A stretch of 64,000 nucleotides of DNA from Limnoperna fortunei (lineage: Eukaryota; Mollusca; Bivalvia; Mytilida; Modiolidae), in NCBI GenBank assembly GCA_944474755.1, contig OX104113.1, forward strand, positions 45,634,980-45,698,979, in the 5' to 3' direction. The translations under genes and the position numbers were made by a program. Positions 21,652-33,851 of this stretch are shown piece after piece (position 1 is the stretch's first letter; the number at the start of each line of letters is the position of its first letter). The notes beneath the pieces are model-generated. The model searched no databases. It was given only the letters and a program-made list of their open reading frames with translations, and was not told where the DNA came from.

Positions 21652-22900
21652 ACCTTTACAAGGGTGTAACATTTTAGAAAAGGAATTTTTACTGAAAGGG
21701 TTTTCTGAAGGCTTCACATTGTTTTGTGAAAAGGAATTTATCATGTCAAAACTTATCTTCAGCATTGGCCCATCCAGAAACTGTTTCTGATAAGATTGCA
21801 AAAGAACTTTTAGCTGGTCGTTTTGCTGGACCTTTTCTATCACCTCCACTTGATCCTTTTTATATGTCCCCAATTGGCTTATGTCCCAAAAAGATCTGAA
21901 CAAATTTCGTATGATTCACCATTTGTCTTTTCCAAAAGGGGGTTCTGTGAACGATTTTATTCCTCAAGAGTATTCCACAGTACAATATACAACGGATCAA
22001 TATGCCATTTGTGGTATAAAATTATATAACTATCCCTGTTTTTTAGCCAAATGTGATATTGAAATGGAATACCGAAATTTACCCTTGTCTCCATCGGATT
22101 ATCACCGTTTTGGTTTTAAATAGAATAATTTATTCTACTTTGATAAAGCACTTGCCATGGGAGTCTCTTCTGCCTGTCAAATTTTTGAAAGATTCAGTAC
22201 TTCATTAGAATGCATAGGACAACAAAACATGCCAGATGGTCAAATTTTTCATATACCGGATAATTTTTTTCTAAATATTTCTTAAATAACTCTTTTGAAT
22301 GAGCATCAAAAGATTTATGTAAGAAATATTTAGATAATTTCCTACAAATATGTTCTGATATTTGAGTACCTATGGCACCAAAAAAACAGTGGGCCCAGTA
22401 ACAATTCTCACTTTTTTAGGTATTGAACTTGATACAGAGTTACAGGAAGCCAGGCTTCCTAAAGATAAAATTGACAAGTGTTTAAATTTGGTCAATGAGT
22501 TTTTACTAAGGAAAAAAGTTACTATAAAAGAACTACAGTCCCTTTGTGGATTATTAAATTTTGCATGTCAAGTTATCCTACCAGGAAGAGCTTTTTGCGA
22601 AGGCTTTTTGATCTGACAAGAGGTTTAGAGAAAACCAACCATAGGGTAAAGTTAAAAAGGGGATGTAAAGATGATTTGTTGGTATGGAGGGAATTTTTGA
22701 CTGATTTTTTATTGGATGAGATCTTTATTGAAGCAAAGCATTTAAATTTATTAACTGATGCATCAGGAGCAATCGGTTATGGGGCTGGTTTTGATAATTC
22801 CTGGTTTTGTGGTCTTTGGAAAGGAGAATGGATAAAAACAAACATAAATGTAAAAGTTTTATCAAATTGTACTCTCGCTAGAAGTGTGACGTGAACGAAT
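21600..22900 (+). pseudogene. reverse transcriptase and RNase H of the YR retrotransposon, broken
   Basis: Pol starts inside the end of Gag, one frame over: RPDILLKPLQGC...FLLKGFSEGF. Then come IAKELLAGRFAGPFLSPP, PIGLCPKK, KFRMIHHLSFPKGGSVND, AKCDIE, DYHRFGFK and MGVSSACQIFERFSTSLE, in the order of DIRS-type RTs. The catalytic loop near 22245-22275 reads IPDNFF where LDDF is expected, so one active-site Asp is lost. TFLGIELDT and LPKDKI (22362-22470) are the thumb, and LLTDASGAIGYGAG (22750-22790) opens the RNase H. Frame changes at about 21745, 21885, 22130, 22340 and 22600 confirm decay. Confidence 0.85.
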
Positions 22901-23074
22901 GAAAAACAAATGTATTTTATTTCACTGTGATAATTAAGCTCTAGTATATGTTCTTAACAAACAAACTAGTAAAGAGAAAGAAGTCACGTATTTGGTTAGA
23001 CGGTTAGTGGCTCTGTCTTTAAATTTAATGTTCTGTTTAAAGCTGAACATTTACCAGAGAGTTAAATATACTGA

Positions 23075-24080
23075 GTGATGCTCTTTCCCGCTTTCAGATT
23101 CAAAAGTTTCGGCAACTGCTACCCACAGCAGATTTCAGTCATAAATACCAGCTCTGCCACAATTACCAGGTTAGGTTTGGCTGCACAACATTTAGTAAAC
23201 GCATCCGTATCGGAAGACACCAAAAAATCATATAACAGAATTTGGTTACACTTTAATAATTTTTGTGACACTTTTTGAAGTAAATCTGATGCTTCAATGC
23301 CTATAATTGTAGCTACTCTTTCTTTATACATGGCCTATTTGCATGAAAAAGGGTTTGCAGCTTCTACGTTATATACATATAATTCGGCCATTGCATATTT
23401 TCATAAAATAAGAGCGCTTCGTGATCCTTGCAATTCCTTTTATATAGGGAAACTTTTACAGGGTGCTAAAAGATTGCCCCTTCAAAAGATAACGGGCTTC
23501 CTATAACACTTACAATTTTACACAGACTTGTGACAGCACTAGACCATACTTGCTCGACAACTTACAATCAGATTTAGTTTAAATGTATGTTTCTGACAGC
23601 TTTTTATGGCCTATTAAGAATACGAGAAATAACTACTAGTACAATTAATGAAAAGAATACAAAACATTGTTTACATCTATCAGATATTGAACAGGCCACC
23701 ACAGGATTTCGTATAAAATTTCAGTCTTACAAACACTGTAAACCGCATTCATTCATGTCAGTTGTGATATCCCCAAAACCACATCATATTGTCCTGTTCA
23801 TCACCTTTCAAATTATCTAATAAGCATGGGCTGTAGAACATCTGAAATTTTATTTGTAACTAAAAGTGGGGAAACCATATCCAGATCTCAATTTTCAGAA
23901 GAACTTAATCAATCGTGAATATTTTGTGGATTACCATTAAACCGTTTTAAGAGTCACAGCTTTAAAATAGGAGCAGCTACTTGGTTAATGCAAAGTTGGA
24001 AATCAGATGCCTAAATCTGTAATTTAAGGAGATGGCATTCCAATGCCTTTTTAAAGTACATTAGGACAGATAATCCTTAA
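23075..24080 (+). pseudogene. tyrosine recombinase of the YR retrotransposon, broken
   Basis: The N-terminal core-binding part reads SEDTKKSYNRIWLHFNNFC and ASTLYTYNSAIAYFHKI. The catalytic part has FLTAFYGLLRIREIT (first Arg), then HSFKIGAATW where the usual H-x-x-R is H-x-x-K, and finally RRWHSNAFLKYIR with the nucleophile Tyr. In-frame stops occur at about 23278, 23503, 23578 and 24014, and frame changes between. The terminal stop codon is TAA at 24078-24080. This enzyme defines the element as DIRS/Ngaro-like, which integrates by site-specific recombination instead of an integrase. Confidence 0.82.
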
Positions 24081-24293
24081 GTTGACGAGCAGGAGCAGTC
24101 AACAAATTAATTTTGCATTTATTGTATTTTGTAGTTAATTTGTATTTAGTAATATGTTATAAACGTTTCCATGTATAAGTTGATAAGGTGTTTGTGTTAC
24201 AAGTACTGGAGATTAATGGAGTTTAGTGAATAGAAAAATATTTGATTATTATTGATACATGGACATGCATGTTGACGGGCAGGAGCAGTCAAC
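24081..24293 (+). promoter_or_regulatory. paired palindromic sites after the recombinase
   Basis: Two 23-bp copies at 24081-24103 and 24271-24293 differ at one base. Each has 6-bp inverted arms, gttgac and gtcaac, around an 11-base core (g a/g gcaggagca type). The first begins on the base after the recombinase stop. The shape, short arms around a core, resembles tyrosine-recombinase crossover sites, and Ngaro-type elements carry repeated blocks at the 3' end. Function is inferred. Confidence 0.45.
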
Positions 24294-25530
24294 CTAGTGT
24301 AAGATACCTTAATGTAAAATGGGTACATAAATCATGTAAAGAGCTAGTATTACCAAACACTTACATATTGGTATGTATATGTATTTACTTGTGTGCACTT
24401 CTGTTTTTTTATGATCGTACAACTGTATTATGATAGGTTTATATTTTTAAACATTCTGCAGTTTGGGTGGGAGAAATCATTTCATTATTTTATGGGCCCT
24501 TTTGGCCCCCCACCTTTGCCTCATTTATTTTTAAAGTTTTATGTTTTAATCCTATTAGTGCAATGTTTATTTACTGTTTATTGACTGTAAATATTTTTGT
24601 GTTAACTTTTCATTAAATTCAGATTAAACCGGTCACATTAGGTGACCCAAAATGGCAGTAGTTGTTGTATTTATATGATATTTGAGGCAAACAGAGCAAA
24701 CTGCAGAGTGTGGTTTACATGTTGGGTATTATGTTTTGGGTGGCTAAGGTTTAGGAGCATAATCATTTTTGAGTCTCAAACACAAAACTCACGGTTAAAC
24801 AAATGACATTAACCAGAAATAACTAAGACGCCACTTAGAAAAAGACTATATAACTGTATTGCATCAATATATTATCGATGTAGTGCTTCAGAGCACTATA
24901 GCGGACTAAGAAAACTGATACAAATACCTCCAATGAGCTTCTTTACAAATTAATGATCTGTAACGAGTTTACGCCTACCTTCAACGACGCAAATAAAAAC
25001 GAAAATCAAATACAAATATGTGATTGATTGTTAATATATCATATTTGTCAGTATGTTATTATTCAACAAACTTTTTTTAAGCTTTAAAACTTATACATGT
25101 TATCAGAATGGCTTTTTACGGATGGTAATAAATAAGTTTTCATGAAAAATAAATTTTTAAGTGATATATGTTTTAATAACGCAATACAGTAATAATTAAA
25201 GTGTAAAATAAAGAAAAGCTACATAAAATACAGAAACATAGTATAAAGCATCATATAAACTACACTCATGCAATCCGTTAAAGTTGATTTTTATTGAAAG
25301 TTCTAAATATTATATATTGTAATGCTAATGTTTGATTACAATATAGTTCCATTAGAATTGATGTACATTATTTTAAAGCGGGTTATAAAGAACTATCGAA
25401 ATAGTGTACTATTTAAGGTGTATATTATCAATTTAGGCAAACCAGGAGGATTTGGTGATCACGATCGGACAATAACAAATGTAAACAATAGTTCACAGTC
25501 TGACAGAGTTATCTCGTAACTTCTAAACAT
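24294..25530. other. 3' non-coding part of the YR element and beyond
   Basis: No gene. A palindrome, ggtcacattaggtgacc, at 24632-24648 may lie near the element's 3' end. The boundary could not be fixed because no matching 5' repeat was found. Confidence 0.3.
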
Positions 25531-25935
25531 AATGGAACGACAGCTTAATGTGTCAATTAAAGGCCACAGTTTTATTCGTAGAGTTGGATGTTTTATGAAC
25601 ATTGTGACCGGTTTTATAAATTTTGATTTGCAGAAGACCAGTTCAATATTGACATTCGAGCGAAGGATGCTTTTACAGTGGAAAAACTTATCGGACAACA
25701 AAATTTAGACTTTTCGCAGTATTCCCGTAATAATTCTTTTACGGATAGGAGGAAATGATGCGTGTGATATGCAAAAACCAGCCCAAGTTATTGCTCAAGA
25801 CATATATTTTTGTTTTGCTTTTTATTTATATTATGGTTTGGGAATTCGCTTAGTTATTATTGGACAGTTGCTGCGCCAGGATGAAAACCGGACTTTTAAT
25901 GATACAATGACAAAATTATAAATATTAACCAAATT
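25531..25935 (+). pseudogene. second SGNH-hydrolase fragment, another YR-type element
   Basis: From 25531 the reading gives MERQLNVSIKGHSFIRRV (block I, G-H-S), and after a frame change ILLRIGGNDACD (block III, G-x-N-D) followed by QVIAQDIYF, GIRLVIIGQLLRQDENRTF. The order and spacing fit the SGNH domains of YR retrotransposons, but the sequence differs from the copy at 19 kb, so it belongs to another family. The final His block is missing and the frame is broken near 25700. Confidence 0.6.
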
Positions 25936-26299
25936 ATTTCGGACAAGCTGTGTACCTTATCAGATCCAACAATAATACCTTAGCACTACCAAGGTTTCTC
26001 GTTCGTGCTTCGTTGCTTCATCACATGTAACAAAACACACTATAATTATACTTCATGCTAAACTGCTATCTTTTTATTGGACAATGACCAGGTGTTAATT
26101 TCTTCTTATTACGATTTAAGCCTCCCATCGGGTGATATTATACAATTACTGACTTTGAATAAGAGAAGAACTAGAGAAAAATGTAATGTTCACCGGACTG
26201 CTAGTCGGGGTGAATAGACATTTGTGAGTATAACTGTTTTATTACATGACGAAAACCATTAAATCCTCGACTATCGTAGCAAATCTATTAGCAGCGGAT
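25936..26299. other. non-coding, no recognised feature
   Basis: Nothing supported. Confidence 0.3.
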
Positions 26300-26756
26300 G
26301 ACAACGGCTCTGCAACTGACCTTTGACTGAGGGAGAGGAAATAAGTTCTTATTTTGATATTTGGCTGCGCCGAACTGTAGCATAGACAGTGGATTTATTA
26401 TTCAATGTAATTTTGATATTTAAGCTGTATTTAAAAAGCAGTTTCATATAGAATTGATAAATAAATTTATTTATATTATTTGTTAAAAGTATTGGCTATT
26501 TTTCAGCTGATTGTGCAAAGCCTATTTCTGGACTATTTTATGGGTGTTTGCGAATTTCCTTGAGTACCCTTCGGGGTTTCTAAATTTGCGAAAAATTTTT
26601 ATCTGACATGACACCCCGAAAATTTAATGTGATATAGCTGAAAATATTTCGCTCGTTTTTAGGGGTCTCTCATTACTCAACGAAACTTGGTGCCTAAGTA
26701 AGAGCAAAAAATGTTAATAGTTTCCCCTATGCGCAAATAATTAAGAGGTCGTTGTC
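26300..26756 (+). mobile_element. inverted-repeat element, copy 2 (457 bp)
   Basis: Starts gacaacggctctg and ends gaggtcgttgtc. It keeps all landmarks of copy 1 and has an extra gacaccccgaa segment after the tatctgacat phrase, shared with copy 3, so copies 2 and 3 are closer to each other. Confidence 0.85.
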
Positions 26757-27309
26757 AAGATGAAGTATTGATTTTTTACTTTGTTTGCATGTCAATTATG
26801 TTCAATTCAGCCACTACAGCTATAATGCTGTAATTCTCACTTTATTCTGTCAGATAACAGTAAAAAATTGTACTCAAAAACATTCAAATTAATGGTTTTA
26901 AACTGTAAGTTACATGGCCTTGAATAGCGTGAATTTGAAACAACAAAGAATTGGACAAAATAAATGCCCAATTACTCAATTGAAACAGAAGCGAACATAT
27001 AATAACATTAATTGATGATATTTTTTAATTTGGTTATTGGTATTAAATGTGATATAAACAAAAACCACTCTTCATAAAATTAATTATAATTTTGCAGTAT
27101 GTGAAGTTAAATTAATATTTTTTGCATATTCAAAACAGAAATGTGTTTTACTGTAATCATCATTTGAAAATATGAGATAAATTTAATATATAGTAGAAAA
27201 TAGGAATGATTGCATAAAATTGTTTTCTTCTTACTTGTAACCATTACAAGAGATAGGTTTGTCACTTTCAAAGAATGGGCCTATCAAATCAATTCCAATT
27301 TTAATAATA
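26757..27309. other. AT-rich non-coding stretch
   Basis: Nothing recognised. Confidence 0.3.
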
Positions 27310-28045
27310 ATAGTGTAAAAAAAGTCCGGTAGTAAAATAAGTCCCCAGAACTTTTTTTACAGTTCAAATATTTCTAGGCTTTAACAGTAAAATTAGTCCG
27401 GTTGTAAATCAAGTCCCCGAGACTATTTTTACTAGTAAAATATTTCTATTTCACAGATTTTATTAAATATATCAATGACCAATTTTGATAACTTTCTTTT
27501 ATTACATCTATTTATATATTACTTTGAAGAGATAAAAAGTGTTCATCAAGAAAAAGAATCATGTTTGTAAATTCATATTTTGCAATGTTACTTAATAAGT
27601 GAGAAGTGTTTACAATGAATAGAATTCGTTTTATAAGAAAATGCAGTCGATCTGTAAATTGATGTTTTTCATCTACTTACTATATATTTAGTACATAAGA
27701 AGTGTTTACAGTGAACAAAATAATTTGATAAATTCTTCTATATGCAGTTTATTATTCCCAGTATTTTCAGTACCAGACTATTATTCCTAAATAGTAAAAA
27801 TAGTCTGCATTATGAGTATTTTACTAGGAAAATTGATGCCAGGACTAGATTTACTAGAAAAATCTACACCAGGACTAGATTTACTAGAAAGATTGATACA
27901 GGACTAGGTTTACTAGGAAAATTGATCCCAGGACAAGATTTTCTAGACATGAACTTTAGTAACTAAGAAAATTAGGAACCACGGATAAATTTTTCTAGTT
28001 ATATTGGTCCGTCCGGACTAATTTTACCTGGACTAATTTATCGCT
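27310..28045. mobile_element. inverted-repeat element carrying internal tandem repeats
   Basis: The left end (27317-27345: gtccggtagtaaaataagtc) is answered in reverse by the right end (28012-28040: ggactaattttac, ggactaattt). A second left-end copy near 27390-27425 makes a 74-bp tandem pair. Inside, 27830-27950 holds four copies of a 30-bp unit with aggactagatttactag. The open frame over these repeats (27742-27966) is a by-product of the periodicity. Confidence 0.55.
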
Positions 28046-28316
28046 TACAATAGGTCATAATCTAGCACGCACTTTTTCCCCCAAACAAATTATGCATATC
28101 GTGACCATTTCTACAAGATGTATTTAAATCCAGCACTTTTCCTCCAATGCTTTATTTCACCAAGTGGAAAGACTTGTTATCAACATTCATATTTCTACCT
28201 TATAACAATATACAAAATAGACACTCATAAAGTTAAAACATTGTAAAACAAGGAAGATAAATGTAAGCTTTGAAGAATGTAAACAAAATATAAAATGAAG
28301 ATTTTATTGTAAATGT

Positions 28317-28470
28317 ATCAAATTAATCCATCCCACCGCAGGTCGGGGGTTCTCTCCGGGTACCCCGGCTTCCTCCCCCAATAAAGACTGGACGCCATGA
28401 AATAGCTGAAAAATTGCTGAAAGTGGCGTTAAAACACCATTCAAACAAAAAAACAATCAAATTGATCCAT
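28317..28470 (+). mobile_element. half-SINE insertion with target-site duplication
   Basis: Only the 3' half of the SINE is present (28332-28455), starting at accgcaggtcgggggttc and ending in caaacaaaaaaac. It is flanked by atcaaattaatccat (28317-28331) and atcaaattgatccat (28456-28470), a 15-bp duplication with one mismatch. The head and A/B boxes are absent. Confidence 0.85.
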
Positions 28471-28587
28471 ATTTAGAGAACAAAATTAGAAGATAATAAT
28501 CTGATTCCTGTTTTAGAAATACAATCACAGAAATGTCTTGCAGAGATTACAAAGATACTTATACATTGTGACACATGAAAGTTGTTG

Positions 28588-28626
28588 TTTTTTTGTGTGT
28601 GTTTGTGTGTGTTAGGGGGGGGGGTC
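28588..28626. repeat. (GT)n and poly-G microsatellite
   Basis: A gtgtgtgtttgtgtgtgtt run followed by ten G's. Confidence 0.85.
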
Positions 28627-29439
28627 GCACATGTAGATGGAATAAGCCAGGATGTGTGCATGTTATATATAAAAGTGACATATAAGTAGGTAGTGGTTTC
28701 AATTGGTAGCTATGGACCTTGTACACAATTAATGCACTTGGTTACTAGTTTTAAAAACATTTTTTTTTCTTTCACCATTTATTTTGAATTCTTTTGTTGA
28801 TGTTTACTTGTTTACAATATATAGTAACAACATCATAGCATTATGACGTCACAGTTTGCATGATGGCATAAAGGGTACTTCAAAACTCCTGGCTGTGTAA
28901 ATTTTTTTTAAAGAAACTTCTTTGGAAATATTGCTATTATAGGTTATTAATAATCAGTTGAATTTTAGTAAATACAAATGTACACCCATTTTTGAACCAT
29001 AATTATATGATTTATATATTGAGTACTGTTTAAGAATGTTTGATTGTGAAATTAAAACAAAAATTATAAAGTAAATATAAAACTTTGGTCTAAAAGGTAT
29101 GTAATGTGTCCATTTTTCTTCTAAAAAAATTTAAAGTTTATTACTTTGGAATTCAAAATTGATATTATTTAAAGATATAGCCTTCCTATGGTTTATAATG
29201 ACATATATATAGGTTGCAAAAGTTAAAACTTATCATCCAGCTATAGATATGTTGACACATGAAAGTTGTTGATTTTTGTTTAAATCAAGTGTTGAGTTGA
29301 ACAATTGAAAGCCTTAAAGTTTGTTCATAAAAAGGCTGAAACGGATTATTTTATTTCGGATTGAGATGAAACTTGGCAGAATTGCTCGTAATATTGGGAA
29401 CAAAAAGTAAATATAGTAAAAACAGTGAAAATTCTATTT
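28627..29439. other. non-coding, no recognised feature
   Basis: A phrase gacacatgaaagttgttg(a/t)ttt occurs at 28570 and 29254, suggesting a diverged local repeat. No gene. Confidence 0.3.
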
Positions 29440-29882
29440 GATAACGGCTCTGTAAATGACCTTTGACTGAGGGAGAAGTAAATTAGTTCTTATTTTGATA
29501 TTTGGCTGCGCCGAACTGTAGCATAGACAGTGGATTTATTATTTGATGGAATTTTGATATTTGAGCTGTATTTAAAAAGCAGTTTCATATAGAATTGATA
29601 AATAAATTTATTTATATAATTTGTTAAATGTATTGGCTATTTTTCAGCTGATTGTGCAAAGCCCATTTCTGGACTATTTTTTGGGTGTTTGTGAGTTTCC
29701 TTGAGTACCCTTCGGGGTTTCTAAATTTGCGAAAATTTTTATCTGACATGACACGCCGAAAATTTAATGTGATATAGCTGAAAATATTTCGCTCGTATTT
29801 AGGGGTCTCTCATTACTCAACGAAACATGGTACCTAAGTTAGAGCAAAAATGTAAATAGTTAATAATTAAGAGGCCGTTGTC
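29440..29882 (+). mobile_element. inverted-repeat element, copy 3 (443 bp)
   Basis: Starts gataacggctctg (one base changed in the terminus) and ends gaggccgttgtc. It lacks the tttcccctatgcgc phrase near the 3' end that copies 1 and 2 keep. Confidence 0.85.
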
Positions 29883-30654
29883 AGATGCGTGGTTTATTGT
29901 TTTGTTGTTTACAAGATTTTTTTGTGGTACAAACGCGTAAATGAATCACATCATAAAACAGGTAAATATTGGATTCAAACAATAGCGAACAAACAAACAA
30001 TATTATTATTTGGAAAAACAATAGCAGACAAACAAGGATTGGCCATTAAAAATATTTTCCTGTGCAATATTTATGTGGTTGTTCACGTCTCTTCTTTATA
30101 TAATAGGCATTCAGTATAATACAAACCATTTTGCCCTTACACTTTTTTCAAAGGCGGAATAATTATTTTAACACTTTGAGAATAATGATGTATTTATATT
30201 TCGCATTGTGTGTAGTTTATATAGCTGTACTTCATTGAATGTACATAACCTTGAAAATGGCTTACATTGTGAGTTTCTTATCTTTTGGTCAACATTTTAT
30301 GCTGTCTCTTACATTGTAAGAGTTCTTGGCTTACCTTACTACAAAGAAGTTTACATGTTCAAGGTGAAAACAAACAACCTGAATATCGTACTATTGTTTT
30401 TAATTATATATTACATCACATTGGGAGTAGTAAGTTATAATGACATTGTATGTATATAAAAGAGTTTACATTGGACACTTCACTAATAATTTTATGTTAT
30501 GGTATAGTTTTCAATTATTCTTTAGCTTACATTGTAAGTAAGAGATTTTCACATTTTAAGCAATATATTGTTTACTTATTTACAGCCAAGGATGCCTCTT
30601 ACCCTACTGGAGATCAATTATTCAAAACCTGCTTTCTGCAATAATCAAACTAAT
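29883..30654. other. AT-rich non-coding stretch
   Basis: Short open frames (29889-30119, 30208-30459, 30450-30644) show no motif, and the phrase tacattgtaag recurs three times. No gene is supported. Confidence 0.3.
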
Positions 30655-31140
30655 CATGCCTCCACAGCATGAAGTACCATTGGTACCACACATCCACAGT
30701 TATCATCTGATCATAGTGCTTTCTGTAGAACACAATCTTCTCAGGTTACAATACCTGAACCGACAATTTCTGCGAGCATTGTGCCAACTCATGTAGAACA
30801 AATAACACAACCTCCAACAATTTAACCATTAACATGGCCAATGTTTATGACAACTCATGTCCAATTGGTCACATAAAATATTACGTCTTCCTCAACAACA
30901 GACACTATGAATACCCTTTTTAATGGAAAGTAATGTAACTCTGCGAACTGTTCCCAACATAATAGATTCAATATTTGCAGGTGAATCAGCAGCAAATAAA
31001 AGTCATGGTCGTAAAAACCAGCCTCTAATTCAAATTTCATACTGGATTCCTTTGGCTGAAAAAAGGTACGATATGAACAGACCAATTAATTGATTTGGCA
31101 AGCCTTTCGCTAAATTTTGTTGTTGATTCAGTCTGAGTTT
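30655..31140 (+). pseudogene. possible Gag remnant of a YR retrotransposon
   Basis: A Pro/Thr-rich stretch (VTIPEPTISASIVPTHVEQ near 30745) is followed by TLRTVPNIIDSIFAGES (30940-30990), IPLAEKRYDMN and, after a frame change, DQLIDLASLSLNF (31080-31130). The last part resembles the x-x-I-DLA-x-LL motif of DIRS/Ngaro Gag. It may belong with the SGNH fragment at 25.5 kb. The match is weak and every frame is short. Confidence 0.33.
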
Positions 31141-33851
31141 TGTCAACAAACGTCGGCTTTTACTCTATAATGACACACTTAGATACATACAAATCCTAAC
31201 TATGGCACAGTGGACGTTTTGATTTTTGCTGATATCTATAAGAAAATTGTATGAGTTGTATGGGGACGAGTTCTGGAGAGTGTATAATGAGAGATTTACC
31301 AAATTGCGGGAATTTGTTACATTGCTCTAGGAAAACTGGTAGATGAACTTTACACCAAATAAAAATACACAATATAAACAGATTATGGTACCCAGTAGGT
31401 AGCAATAATATTTGACGTACTGAATTTTGCGGAAGTAGAATTGTTAACAATACAATTAGTGAAATAAAAACAATAAAGGAAGTGACAGTACATGACTCCA
31501 AAATAATCGTAACTTCTGTTTTCAGGATATCCCCTAGCCATCAGCCAATACATAATGGCGACCCTACATTTGAGGCAGGTAAAATACTTACGTTATAATA
31601 AAACCTAGTGTGTTGTATGCCAGATATAGATTTAAATAGATCAAATGAACCTCAAATTAAATCTGATTTCGTTTCTTGAAGCGGTAACTGAATTGATAGC
31701 ATGTATATAACGTATATACAGGCAGAAAAGATTTTTGTCAGTTAAAAAGAGATTGAAATTAGAATGCACTAACATCTGATTAAGAAAGCACAAAAATACA
31801 ATCTTATGAATGTTTGTTCTTTCTTCACTGGATATCGTGGTATAATTAGATTATCCTATTTTCTCTCATTTCTTATCAATTTTTACGATTCGTAGCCGAT
31901 GTGAAACAAATCAATAATCAATCATCAAAAGGTGGTGCTTTTTGTTCTCATGCGCTGATTGGTTAAGAATTACGTCATGCCCGAACTACTTTTGTTCCAT
32001 GAATACGAAATGACAGTTCGTTCTTGTAATAAAAAGAACAATACGAAAATAAAACCACAATATACAATTACCCCCACCCCACCCCCTATTAGCAATGCTG
32101 TTCCCAGCAATCTACAGTACAACACAGTAGCATCATCTATACAATCTCACCCTCACGGCATTGCATATGTTTCGACCCTATGTCAACCATTAATTTTCCC
32201 CAACATTAAATGATTTTAATTACAAACGGATACAAAACAGTTGCTAAAAAAGATGAGTTCTTCGTTGCGTCCCTGTCCACTGCATAGTACTTGAAAACAA
32301 AATAATACAGCACCAAACAGTAACCAGATATAATAGCGATATACAGTTTTTAAATATTTGTGGTGTCATATTGGTCTATGGAAGAATGGTAGGTCACAAG
32401 ATTTTTAAAAGTAAGAAATTTGTCAGTACAAATGATTATTAATAGTAAAATAAAAGATCTGCATACACAAACTGTTACATAAACGATTAAAAATGACCGA
32501 CCTAACAAAGCACAACCGTCCATTGAAACAACGTCCAATTGCGGTAAAAACAAACCGTTCAAGAACATTTTACCAAGATCACTGCGACAAAAGAATCAAT
32601 TTGAAAATGATGTTTTAACAAATTGATTTTGATTTTTGATTTATGGATTTTACAAAGATATTATTTTGGCTATAAATAACCGAGAAAAAAGGTAAGAAAA
32701 ACAAGGTTAAAACCTCGGTAAACCTCGAACTTTAAAAGGTAAAAATTTAGCTATCGTAAAAAACGGCAAACAATGTGAGAAACTACCGGTATATGGATTG
32801 ATGGAATAATAAGAAACAAAATTTGCGTTTATTGTGCATTCATCCATTTAACAACAGTTTACAAAACTGCTAGAGAAACGTTTTAATCATGAACAAAAAT
32901 ATTATCGTTATCCAGAGAATGAAAACAAGAATATAGTATACTTTTGGCAGAGTTCCGCCCCTTAAATGTGTGGTGAAATTATTTTGTCTGAGTAATGAGA
33001 AAAGTATCCTAGTTGACTGCATATAATAACAAATCATAAACTGACTGTAACACAGCTGCGATCGGTAAATACTACAGAATGAAATTTAGAAATGTAATTT
33101 TTGTTGTTTGTTCTGTAGCAACATTTGTTCATAAAAATCAAGGAATAAAATAAAGAATGTACGAGTTATGCAATGAATGGTTTTGTGTATTTTGTGTGTC
33201 TTTTATTAGGAATTGTATTTAAACATTAAAATAACTTTTCACCTTTCGTCCCAAATTAAATATATAATGTAGAGTAAAATAATTGTCAAGTAATTCGAAT
33301 GATATGTTTTTGTCATCAATCCCTTTAACGTTACAATTAAAACTCTTGGGGCTATAGATTTTAAACTTATTTGAATTACAAGTAAAATTCGTCATTGCAT
33401 GAAAAGGAGATAAATCTGATTCAGATGACATAAATGTCTTGATGCCTTATTTAATATATAGTTTTTACGGCGTATGTGACTCGACAGTTAAACGAAAATA
33501 AACACAATTTTTATTTAGTCTTAACAAAGGAAATAAAAACCTTCTGATTTGTATCCGTTTTAAAAACCGGAGCTACTTTTCTGTGCCTATCCTCATACAC
33601 ATAAATGAAGTCTTTATTATCTTCAATTTATTTAACTATTTGCCCTAAATTGGGCGTATGATTACTTCAGTATATATTATTTTCAAATCCAGTGGAAATA
33701 AAGAATGACCTTAACCTGTAATTTGTCATAGATAACGGCGATGATTGTATTCCACGTGACATATATGCACATGCTATTTTGACTGTCCGGAATAAATCGA
33801 TTTAAAACATGTAAAGCGTGAAATTAGTCTTATCTATTTACAACTCGGACT
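31141..33851. other. non-coding, no recognised feature
   Basis: About 2.7 kb without supported genes. The open frame at 31959-32213 is Pro-rich in the middle and matches nothing I know. Confidence 0.3.

Noticed and set aside
27742..27966. Protein with RTRFTRKI repeats
   Set aside because: Produced by the 30-bp tandem repeats inside an inverted-repeat element.
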